Source: Dipteris shenzhenensis
Taxonomy: Eukaryota > Polypodiophyta > Polypodiopsida > Gleicheniales
Assembly: GCA_047967505.1 (NCBI GenBank)
Contig: CM106540.1
DNA length: 64,000 nt
Reading direction: 5' to 3' (one strand)
Shown: one piece after another, positions 24,401 through 36,400 of the stretch
Layout of the letters: every line of letters begins with the position of its first letter
Position numbering within the stretch: position 1 is the first letter of the stretch
The notes under the pieces: model-generated
Databases searched by the model: none
The model's input: only the letters and a program-made list of their open reading frames with translations
What the model was told of the DNA's origin: nothing
Made by a program: the position numbers and the translations under genes

Positions 24401-27400
24401 GGGTTTCATAGACCATGTACTCCGAAACAAGGCCTACGTAGAGTATCTTATCAAGTGGTGGGGACTCCCTGAGGATGAAACTTCATGGTAGCTAGAAAGC
24501 ATTGTCCAGGACCACCCCTGTCTCCTACTGGAGTGGTTAGTAGTTGCTGTTTGCTGCACTCTTGGACAGCCATGCTGTGGAATTTTGAGGGCAAAATTCT
24601 ATGGGAAGGGATGGCTGTAATGAAGGGGAAAAAGGGCCAAGCTAGAGGTCCTTTAGGTGGAAAATGTGGAGGGACTATATAAGTCCCCATCCACCCCTTA
24701 CTATGTACCTTTTGATGTGACATCTAATCCTATCTACTCCGACCTCCTTCCTCCTACGTCCTGCCCACACTCTCTCTCCCTATCTCTCTTCCCATCACTC
24801 CTTCTCTCCCTCTTCCTCTCCCTCTACCCCCTTTCCCTCCTATCTTTGTCTCCTACCCCTTCTCCTCCCTTCTTCCCCCTATCTCTCTCCCTCTTCTGCT
24901 AGTCTATCCTCCTCCCCCAAATCTGCCCTACCTCCTTTTCTACAGCTAGTGCATCACCACCCAATCATAGATCCTCACAAGGATCACCCATGAGCTAGAG
25001 GTTAGGCAACTCGGGACAACACGCTCTCCCAAGTACGGCTACATGTCCCATATTATGTAGCACCATCTACGCATGGATATCTTTAGAGAGGCATAGGATA
25101 GGACGGGCTCCATCCTAGCTGGTTATTCTTAGGAGGCCCCACCCCTAAGAATGCCCCAAATAAACCAAGGCTCACAATCGTTTAGGCATAGGGTGTCTCA
25201 GGGCTAGGTTACATGACCCTAGGTTAACTTGACCTCCACACTATCCATGTTATGTCCGTGCGTAGACAAACACAAGGAGCCAGCTATGGCAAAGAGTCAC
25301 GAGTAGAAAGCACGGGATGTGGTGCCTTAGTCTTTGTTTCCTCGGTGTGGATACGTTGTAAAAAGACTAAGTACACTAGAGTGCATTGGAGTAGGGATTG
25401 AACGGTCTCTAGAGAACAAGCTAGAGAAGGAGAACTCATAGATAGTGATGTCATGAGTATGGCTGCCCTCTTGAGCTTGTCTGGGCTGAGATCAGTCTCA
25501 TACTTTCTATGGGTAGGAGTAAGACCCACCATGCACTCAAAGATTGGTATTTCCCTGACAAATAAGCAGCATGGGTGGTGTTGGAGTGTCATATAAGCTG
25601 AGATAAGCTGCACAAGGAGAGGGGAGCAGCAGGAGTGGATGGGAGAAGGGAGGAAGGCAGCATGGAGAGGCAAGGGAAGGGGCAGTGTGGGGGTGACGTG
25701 AAGAGGGGGGTGGCTGAGACGGGTCAGACAGTAGCAAGGGGAGGAAGGCAGGGGCAAGGGAGGAAGTGGAGGGGGCAGGGATGGGTAGTGCAAGGCGGAG
25801 GGATGGAGCTATGAGAGGCCTCACGATCGTAGCCTACACATTGTCAAGAATGGATTTCTTGAGCATGTGCGAACCTAGAATCAATCAAACTAGGATTCTG
25901 CCATGGACCACTGGTAACTTCCACATGCTTTCTTTTGTTCTTCTTGACTTGTGTGCGTGTTTCTTACGTTTGTTTTCAAAGCAATTTCTGAAGTTGTAAG
26001 ATTAGATATGTCCTAGTCATATGAAGGTTTGCAAGGTGTTGTATAGCTTAATGGTAAAAGGACACAAGGTAAATCAGGAAACCAAATCTAAGAATGTCCA
26101 TGAAAAGTCACAGAAGGCAAATCAAAACATCGTGCTTAGTTGGATTGCCCACCAATTAAAGAAATTTAACATTAAAGAAATTTAACATGATGAAAGGATT
26201 TGAAAGCTATTTAACGTGTGCAGGAAGGCATGTAAAAATCCCCTAGAGTTAATGTCTTTTGAAGAAAAGGACACTTTAAAAAAATTGAAAAATTTTAACT
26301 AGGAATTGCATTGGTCAATATTAATGGCAAATTGATGAAATTCAATAAAAGGAAACTGAACACTCACATCTATCCTTCAGAGCAGTATACTTTCTTCAAG
26401 TAAATTATAGAGCTGCACAAAATAGCAAAGAGTGACCGATATATTATGATAGCAAGGTGTGTCCAAGCTTGGCTGGTTTAAACCACTGTTATATGTGTTA
26501 ACCATGCGAATGAGTACTCAAAATAGCGTTTATTATTATTATTTTTTATTTTTTGTTTCCAGGAAGAATTTGAAACCTTTTGCGTACTAATGCAAGATTT
26601 CTTGTATGCAACAGGAGCCACTCCAAAAGGTGTCTTAAGAGCTATGGGCGTCCAAGGTCTCACCATATACCATGTTAAGAGCCACTTACAGGTATTGTTT
26701 TTAGAAATTACAGCAATATTAGGAAAGTTTGATATTCAAAGCTGTTGAATTATTTTAATGTCAATCCTTTGAGAAGGCGGCATTTATATTTTTGAAATGG
26801 CATGCTTTTGTTCCAGAAATACAGGCTCGCTAAGTATATTCCTGATTCTGCTGTGGATGGCAAGTTCTCAATCTTTTGCTCTCAGTTATAAGAATAGTGG
26901 AAAGGCCACAATTTTGTATACCCATGCCTTCTTGTTCTTTTGGTTTTCCAAGTATCAATTGCCAGCTCTTTTGCTGTGGAGAAATATCTTTTCAAAGGGG
27001 AACTTGGAGGCTGGTGTCGTGATTCCTGAATGGTCTAATCTGATCTTGGTGTTTCTTATAGGTGGGAAGTCGGATAAAGCAAACGCTGTAGACATCCTAT
27101 CTAATCTGGATGCGGCATCGTGAGTGGTTTCTAGTATACCAAAATTTCCACATGATGCATGCCAATTGAAGGGTTTTTTTGGGTGGTTTGTTCTGTATTT
27201 CCATTCTTCCTCTTCCCTTCTTTGTTGCCATTGGATTCGATGTCAATAATTAGTTTCTAAGTGAAAAGTTTCTTTGGGCAGTGGACTTCAGATAACGGAA
27301 GCTCTACGAATGCAGATGGAAGTGCAAAAGCGACTGCATGAGCAGCTTGAGGTGCCCTCGATCTTCTTTCTAATTACTTGTGCATTTGAGTGGAAGACAT

Positions 27401-30400
27401 TTTGGTTAACATTGGCCAGCAGGGTGGGCTCTGAATTTCTTTGAATTGAACTCTGAAATTAGTCTTTGCTCAATGAAAGATCTGCAAAAAGAGTCTAGTC
27501 TTTTATGCACATATGTTAAGGGATGGAACGTGAGCATATTCTATCTACTCGTGCTTTTGATCGATCATTACTGTTTGAGCGGCTTGGTGACTAGCACTGA
27601 GTATTCTAGAGGAAGGTTAACAGGGTATGCTGGGCCGTGCCATGAGGTTTCCTTTTGTGGATTAAACACTTAGATTTTGAAGGTCCAACATGGGCCTACT
27701 TACTAACCCTTATATTCCAACATGTGGTGGTGGTTTTACTGCGTAACCATAGTCTTCATTTATGCCTCCTATATAAAGGGCTAATGCTCTAGTCTCAGCT
27801 TGGATTGTGAGAAAACGGGAAGCAAGAGCAAGAGTGAGCAAAATGGAGAGAGTGAGCTGAACGTAGTTCACTCCCCAAAGTGTACTGAACTGAAGTGAAG
27901 TACAATGAAAGAGATGAGGGTTTTGTCTAAGTGACAAAATCCTATCTAATCACTAACCGTAGTTAGAGATTAGACCGTGCTTAGGGGAAAAAACCTCTAA
28001 GAGGGAAAAGTGCCCCTAACCCACTTATTACATTACATTGGCCACTGCCTAGAATATAATAATAATTCTAACACTCCCCGCAGTGCCAATGTGGTGTACA
28101 AGGTAGTGATCAATCACCAAAAGGAGATAAGTTTAGGGCATTGCGAAATGCCTCAAACTTCTCACGTGGAAGTGCTTTTGTGAAGATTTTGCAACATTGT
28201 CATGTATTGACACATAGATCATACTGATCTCCCCTGCATGCAACTTCTCTCTGACATAATGATAATGAATCTCAATGTGCTTCATGCGAGCATGAAACAT
28301 AGGATTCTTTGCCGTTGCTATAGCACTCTGACTATCAGTGAGAATTGGAGAAGGACCCTTCAATATGAGTGAACAAACGTTGCAGCCAAACAGACTCAAC
28401 TGTCGCTGTGAAAGCTGCCTTGTACTCAGCTTCACATGAGGAAGTAGCCACTGTAGATTGCTTCTTGCTCAGCCAAGAAATGCAAGCGTTGCCCAAAAAG
28501 AAACAATTACCACTAGTGGACTGCCTGGTATCATAGTCTCCAGCCCAATCTGAATCACTGTAAGCATGCATCTGTAAGGCACCCCACCTGGGAAGCATCA
28601 AGCCATAAGACTTTGTGCCTTGCAAATAACGGAAGATGCGTTTTACAGCTTGCGCCAATGTGTTGTCTTTGGGTTGGTCAATGTGTTGTCTTTGGGTTGT
28701 GCATATATCTGCTCACCTGAGATACTGCATACTGAATATTGGGCTGTGTATTGCACAAGTAGATGAGGCATCCAACAACGTGGCTGTAAAGTGTGACATC
28801 CACTGATTCACCTGCATTATACATAGTAAGCTTCAGCCCCCGGCTCCATGGGAGTGGCAATAGGCTTACAATCATGCATGTTGAACCTATCCAAGAGCTT
28901 CCGCACATACTTGGATTGAGACATAACGATGCCACGCTTGTCTTGTATAAACTGGATCCCCAAATAAAAATTTAACATGCCCAAATTTGTCATGTCAAAT
29001 TCATCTTTCAACTCAGCTTTAAAATCTGCAATTATATCCTCATTTGACCCTGTGAGCAGCGTGTCAGCTACATAAAGAATGATGATCAAAATATCCCCCC
29101 CATTCTTCTTGATGTAGAGGGTGCTTTCCGTGGGACTATTATGTAATCCCTTACTTGCCAGGAATGCATCTATCTTGGCATACCATGCACGTGGGGCTTG
29201 TTTCAGTCTATATAAAGCTTTGTTAAGCTTGCAAACCTGAAGTGCATTGCCAGAAAGTTCAAATCCAGGAGGTTGTTTGACATAAACCTCTTCCTGCAAG
29301 TCCCCATTAAGGAAAGATGTTTTTATGTCCAATTGATGGACATTCCACACAAAATTTGCAGCCATTGCCATAACTGATCGTATAGTGGTCATCCGGGATG
29401 TAGGAGCAAAAGTCTCCTTATAATCTATGCCCTTCTTTTGTGCATAGCCTTTGGCAACCAGCCTTGCCTTGTACTTGTCAATAGACCCATGTGGCTTCCT
29501 TTTTATCTTGAAAACCCACTTCGTACCAATGGCATGTTTACCTAGTGGCAAATCCACAACATCCCAAGTCTGATTTTTTTCTATGGACTGCAACTCATTG
29601 TGCATGGCATGCATCCAATGCACATTATCCTTTGCTTCTTCACAAGAGTCAGGCTCCTCTTCATCAGGAAGAGTCCTTGCATAAGTTGTCTCAACAGAAA
29701 GAGCTCGCTTTGCGTGGCCTATTGCACTACGAGTCCTGCCAGGCAATGGGGCCTCAAGCCTACTCTCCCTGAGAGTCTGTAGCAACCAATTCGGGACTGT
29801 TTTGGCTGCGTGTCTCTCTTGAATCTCTCTCCTGACAACTTCATCCACACCTTGTGGAGGTACAAAATCAGCCGGTGGTTGAATCGGGGCATGTGGATCG
29901 GGAGAAGGTTGCTGTAAATTCTGATTTCTAGCATGAACCTCAGTTGGGGAACCAAATGCTATAGGAAGCATCCCCTCAAACACATCATCTGAAGAAGCTG
30001 GAATCTGAATTCAGCATGTGTATGTGCTGAATTTTCAGAGAATATAACATCTCTACTAACAAAAATTTTGCATGAAGCAGGATTGTAGAGACGATAGCCT
30101 TTGCTTTGTGAACTATACCCCACAAATGCATTTAAGTGCCTTATCTGACAACTTGTGTCGAAACTCCACAGGCACGTGGGTATATGCAACACAACCAAAA
30201 ACTTTGAAATGGTCCATTGAAGGCTTTCTCCCATGCCATGCCTCATAGTGAGTGATTGTTTTTAAAGCCTTTGTAGGAGCCCGATTCAAAATATAGTTTG
30301 CACACATGAGGCCTTCAAGCCAAAACCTGTGAGGCAACTTCTTACTTGTAAGCATGCATCTATTCATCTCCATAGCAGTGTGATTCTTCCGCTCAGCTTT

Positions 30401-33400
30401 GCCATTCTGTTGAGGTGTAAGCCTCACTGTAAGCTGATGCACGATAGCTTTCTCCTTCAAAAATGCCTATAATTCATGAGATATATACTCTCCCCCTCGA
30501 TCTGTGCGAAGTGTCTGCACCTTGAGTCTTGTCTCATTCTCAACCATAGCCACAAAGTGTTTGAAATGCATAAACACTTCTGATTTTGCCTTGAGACCAT
30601 AGACCCAAGTATAGTTGGTGAAGTCATGTATGAATGTAACAAAATAAAGATAACCCCCAAAAGCAGGTGTCCTCATGGGACCGCAGACATCACTGTGAAT
30701 AAGTTGTAATTTTCGTGTAGCTTTCACTGCACCATCCTTCTTGAAAGGAAGTCTATGCATCTTACCAAGGATGCGACCTTCACATGCATGAGGAGGAGGT
30801 GACTCTAAAGAAGGCAAGGCATCAACCATATCATGCCTCTGAAGTGTCATTAAGCTGCCATAGCTCATGTGTCCATACTTGGCATGCCATAACTCCGCAT
30901 TTTGCATCGCAGCAGTGGGAGTGCTTACTGATAATGCATGATCGGATCTTTTTTCATATAAATCAAGCTGAAAAAGACCCTAATACAAAGTGCCAGACAA
31001 CATCAAAGCAGAGTCATTCTCTTTGTCTCTGACTGCGCACTTATCATCATCAAATACAACCTGAAATCCTTCTCTATTAAGAGAGGACACTGAAAGCAAA
31101 TTCTTCTTTATGCCTGCACATAGAGAACATCTGAAATTCTGAAATTAGTGCCATTAGTGGATGTGAGAATAAGGTCTCCCACTCCACACACTGAATAAGA
31201 AGAATTATTTGCACAAGTCACCTTCTTTTTAGAAGGTGGTGGATGCAGAGATACAAAAAGGCTCTTCTTGGAAGTGATGTGCTTTGAAGCACCGTTGTCA
31301 AAATACCAAGTATTCAGTGTCTCATTGACATTGAGAGAGCATGCATCCTTTGAAGGATCATAGTTGCAAGTCAAAAAAGCATAAGGGTCATCATCATTAG
31401 TGGATGTAGCATTTGAACTACCCACTGAAAAATCTGAAGTGCAAGATAGAAAGGCATAGTGCTCTTCCACAAAGTTGGCTACAACATCTCCCCCATCATG
31501 AGAATGAGGAGATGATACATCTGACACAACCATACCTGAATCTCTTTTCTTCTCTTTAGCTATGCGCTTCTTGCATTTTCCAATATAATGACGTGGCTTC
31601 TTGCAATAGTGACAAATGCCCTTCTTTTTCTGTTTATCTGCATCACCCTTAGCCTTATAAGAGGGCTGTCCTGAATCGGCTTTATGCTGATGTGTTGGTT
31701 GATTGGCATGTTGCTTTTGCTGTCCTTTTCCCTTGGGCTTGAACTTGGAAAGCATGGCATGCTTGCGAGCGCGGGTTGCCATATTTCTTCATGTCTGCTC
31801 CTCCTGTAACAGAAGTCCTATCAACTCGTGAAAAGAGAGAGGATTGCTGCCCCCCCTCAATGACAAATTTAGTGAGGTGTGAAAATCGAGATAGGACTCA
31901 GAAAGAGAATTCAGAGTGGTGGTAATCATCTTTGAATCCGGAATGACTTCATCAATATTCAGCAATTGTTCCCTCAAGTCCTGAAGCTTTGTGAGGTGAG
32001 AATTCATGGAATCACGTATGGGAAAGCTCTCCCTTCAGAAAGGGAACTCTGGCATCATTTCTTGCTGCAAACATACTCTCTAGTATCTCCCAAGTTGCCT
32101 TTGATGTCTTGAATGACCGAATGTGAGGTATAATGAACCTCTTGATAGAGAGAGACATCACTGAAAGAGCTTGTGCATCTCTAGAGTCCCATCTTTTCTG
32201 CTTTGCTGTGGGAGCTCTTGGAGCAGCAGCTCCGACTACTTCATAGCCACAAAGTGTTTGAAATGCATAAATACTTCTGATTTTGCCTTGAGACCATAGA
32301 CCCAAGTGTAGTTGGTGAAGTCATCTATGAATGTAACAAAATAAAGATAACCCCCAAAAGCAGATGTCCTCATGGGACCGCAGACATCATTGTGAATAAG
32401 CTGTAATTTTCGTGTAGCTTTCACTGCACCATTCTTCTTGAAAGGAAGTCTATGCATCTTATCAAGGATGCGACCTTCACATGCATGAGGAGGAGGTGAC
32501 TCTAAAGAAGACAAGGCATCAACCATATCATGCCTCTGAAGTGTCATTAAGCTGCCATAGCTCATGTGCCCATACTTGGCATGCCATAACTCCGCATTTT
32601 GCATCGCAGCAGTGGGAGTGCTTACTGATAATGCATGATCGGATCTTTTTTCATATAAATCAAGGTGAAAAAGACCCTAATACAAAGTGCCAGACAACAT
32701 CAAAGCATAGTCATTCTCTTTGTCTCTGACTGCGTACTTATCATCATCAAATACAACTTGAAATCCTCCTCTATTAAGAGAGGACACTGAAAGCAAATTC
32801 TTCTTTATGCCTGCACATAGAGAACATCTGAAATTCTGAAATCTGTGCCATTAGTGGATGTGAGAATAAGGTCTCCCACTCCACACACTGAATAAGAAGA
32901 ATTATTTGCACAAGTCACCTTCTTTTTAGAAGGTGGTGGATGCAGAGATACAAAAAGGCTCTTCTTGGAAGTGATGTGCTTTGAAGCACCGCTGTCAAAA
33001 TACCAAGTATTCAGTGTCTCATTGACATTGAGAGAGCATGCATCCTTTGAAGGATCATAGTTGCAAGTCAAAAAAGCATAAGGGTCATCATCATTAGTGG
33101 ATGTAGCATCTGAACTACCCACTGGAAAATCTGAAGTGCAAGATAGAAAGGCATAGTGCTCTTTCACAAAGTTGGCTGCAACATCTCCCCCATCATGAGA
33201 GTGAGGAGATGATGCATCTGACACAACCATACCTGAATCTCTTTTCTTCTCTTTAGCTATGCGCTTCTTGCATTTTCCAATATAATGACGTGGCTTCTTG
33301 CAATAGTGACAAATGCCCTTCTTTTTCTGCTTATCTGCATCACCCTTAGCCTTATAAGAGGGCTGTCCTGAATCAGCTTTATGCTGATGTGTGGGTTGAT

Positions 33401-36400
33401 TGGCATGTTGCTTTTGCTGTCCTTTTTCCTTGGGCTTGAACTTGGAAAGCATGGCATGCTTGCCAGCCCGGATTGCCATATTTCTTCATGTCTGCTCCTC
33501 CTGTAACAGAAGTCCTGTCAACTCGTGAAAAGAGAGAGGATTGCTGCCCCCCCTCAATGACTAATTTAGTGAGGTGTGAAAATCGAGATAGGACTCAGGA
33601 AGAGAATTCAGAGTGGTGGTAATCATCTTTGAATCCGGAATGACTTCATTAATATTCAGCAATTGTTCCCTCAAGTCCTGAAGCTTTGTGAGGTGAGAAT
33701 TCATGGAATCACGTATGGGAAAGCTCTCCCTTCAGAAAGGAAACTCTAGCATCATTTCTTGCTGCAAACATACTCTCTAGTATCTCCCAAGTTGCCTTTG
33801 ATGTCTTGCATGACCGAATGTGAGGTATAATGAACCTCTTGATAGAGAGAGACATCACTGAAAGAGCTTGTGCATCTCTAGAGTCCCATCTTTTCTGCTC
33901 TGCTGTGGGAGCTCTCGGAGCGACAGCTCCGACTACTTGTGCTGCATTTTGACCTCTACCCCTGCCTCCAGCTGTAGGAGTGACATGTGGAGCCACTGTA
34001 TCTGGTCTTGCTTCATCTCCATTGACATAATCCCAAAGATGTCTGCCAACCAAGATATTGCGAACCATGAAACTCCACAAGGAGTAGTTGGTGCCATCCA
34101 ACTTAACCTCTTGTGTGAGAACTCCGAACACCTCATTGGGGTTGTTCTGAGCCATTTTTGCCAGATAATCTCAAAAAACACAGCAAACTGACCAAATAAA
34201 ATCCTTTTCAGGGATTCCAAATGCACAAGTAAAACCTGCAAAGAAAATCTGCCCACAGTGACAAATATTGTCACAGCCTATCCGAGGCTCAGAATGCACC
34301 TAAATGCTCTGCTGAATGCCTAAAAATCTGCAAATAGAATCTGCAAAAAGTGGCAAAAGTCTGCAAATTCACTCGTACTGAGTCCATAAATGCTTGTAAA
34401 CTTCCAAAATGCTCTTATACCTGCAAAATTGCAACCCAAATGCAAAGGCCCCAATTTCTTGTGAGAAATTGCATACAAAAGAGGGCAAATGATCTGAAAG
34501 CCCCAAATGTTGCACAAATTGCACTTTATCTGCAAAAGCCCCAAATTTCAATGCAAAATTGCAGTGTAATTGCAAAAGCCTCAAATTTCTTCAAAACCTG
34601 CAGATTAACTACAATGTTTGCTAAAGCTCCAAATGTGCTCCCAAAAGCTAAGCCAAACAATGGCTCAATGCACAAATGAACCTGCAAATGGACCCTGCCA
34701 AAAAATGACAGACACCTTCACCTTGTACGGAATTGACAGTACGGATTTTGTACAATGGTATGGACAGTGTACGGTCGACATCCGTACACTTGTGTGGATG
34801 TACAGAGTCCAGACGGAGTTATACGGGCGGGGTTGTATGGAAACAGTAGGAGAGTATGGAACTGTACAATGTACGGCGCAGTCTATACGACGAAATCTGT
34901 ACGGCGCAGAATTGTATGGCGGAATGTACGGCGCAGGACTGTACGGCAAAATGTGTACGAAAATTCGTACGCTTATACGAACAACTGGTACGCAGGGTTG
35001 TAAGAATGTACGGCCAGGCGCATAGGTACGGGGATGGTATGACTGGCGCTGATCCATTTCACACGTGTGGTGGCACGGAGCAGGTAGCTAGTACGGGATC
35101 CATACAGTCGTACGGGTTGTACGGAATGGAGGCTGCAGGTCGCGATGAAGCTGTACGGAATGGAGGCTGTAGGCCGCGATGAAGCTGTACGGACGTGAGG
35201 CAGGAAGCTCGGCGATGGAGTTGAAATGCAAGAGCTGGAAGAGGAGAGCGAATGCGGAAGCAAGGAGCAGGTCCAGGAAGGGAGAGCTGCTCTGATACCA
35301 AATGTGAGAAAACAGGAAGCAAGAGCAAGAGTGAGCAAAATGGAGAGAGTGAGCTGAACGTAGTTCACTCCCCAAAGTGTGTTGAATTGAAGTGAAGTAC
35401 TATGAAAGAGATGAGGGTTTTGTCAAAGTGACAAAACTCTATCTAATCACTAATCGTAGTTGGAGATTAGACTGTGGTTAGGGGGAAAAACCTCTAAGAG
35501 GGAAAAGTGCCCCTAACCCACTTATTACATTACATTGGCCACTGCCTAGAATATAATAATAATTCTAGCATGGATATTACTTCTCTCAGCTACTGCCTAC
35601 AATTTGGGACCTTAGGCTTGGTATTTGTAGGCATTGCTCTACCTACAAGCACATAGATTTCTTTGTGTGTTTGATTTTCTCAGGGTTTGTGAGCTCTTCT
35701 TTGTGCATCACCATGGTGACCTAAAGCTAAATTTGTAGCCACTAATTTTATAAAAGAAGAGAGCTGAGTCCCAGATATGAAGAACTGAATGTTGGGTGCG
35801 GGTGAGCAATGGACTGCAAATGGAATGCGAGGGAGTAGACAACAACTGAGAGAACACGAAGTACTTGCAAATGGATAGTGAGAAAGTTGTACAAGTATTG
35901 GCCAATATAGGCCCCAGAGGCAACCACAAGTGTTGACCAATGAAGTCAACTTGAGGGTTGATTGGCCTACAAGGCCATACCAAGGCTAAATGCTAACAAG
36001 CCCGCCTCTATGGTATGGCTGAAGTATCCTAGATACATCTGGAAACTTTATCATGGTTGCACATATTCGTTCAAGATGGATATAACAACCTATGACAGTA
36101 CAGGGAGATCAACATCATGTAATAAATGATGCCAAGTGTAAGGCATGCAAAAAGTCTCAAACTTGGGTCGTGATAGAGATTTCGTGCAAAGCTCTGCTAT
36201 GTTATCCTCCATGAGAACGTAGGACAACTGTATATCTCTAGCTGATAGGTGCTCTCGAACATAGTGATAGTGCGTGCTTGGTGCACGCATGAAAGGTAGG
36301 ATTATACAAAGGGCAAAAGCGCTCTGGCTGTCAGTGTAGAGGATCGTAGAAGTGTCTTGGCTGACGTGAAGATTTGAGAGTAACTTATGGAGCCAACACA

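Larger units (their letters stand above)
2357..26614 (+). other. Intron 1, 24,258 bp
   Basis: Bounded by GTGAGT and GCAACAG. It holds old copia pieces, truncated gypsy A, complete element B with its own two insertions, and simple repeats. No other host exon is recognisable inside it. Confidence 0.9.
30545..33938 (-). repeat. Internal tandem duplication in C2, 2 x 1,697 bp
   Basis: Unit 30545-32241 repeats as 32242-33938. Gag, protease and pre-integrase landmarks recur at a constant offset of 1,697. The join at about 32242 fuses gag codons to integrase codons at a short shared CATAGCC. About 16 differences in 700 aligned bases by eye, fewer per base than between the LTRs. Confidence 0.9.
27806..35570 (-). 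mobile_element. Copia C2: complete element with internal tandem duplication
   Basis: 7,765 bp, flanked by perfect TGGAT (27801-27805 and 35571-35575). The LTRs are 268 bp each and differ at about 14 sites by eye, clearly older than C1 but of the same family. Primer site for initiator tRNA-Met at 35289-35300. Reading on the - strand: leader, gag, protease, partial integrase, then a second gag-protease, full integrase, RT and RNase H, because a 1,697-bp block is duplicated. Several frames are broken and the RT active site is altered. Confidence 0.92.
27690..35998 (-). repeat. LTR of copia C3, split by C2
   Basis: Sequence at about 27690-27805 and 35571-35998 joins across C2's TGGAT duplication. 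Its right edge GCTAACA at 35998 is, on the - strand, TGTTAGC preceded by CATAGAGGCGGGCT, a polypurine tract. The left edge is not defined. This is the 3' LTR of the RT/RNase H remnant at 36090-37215. Confidence 0.5.

Noticed and set aside
26692-27123. Open frame running through intron 3 into exon 4
   Set aside because: The family alignment requires exons 3 and 4 to be spliced; the intron 3 part has no similarity and is in another frame to exon 3.
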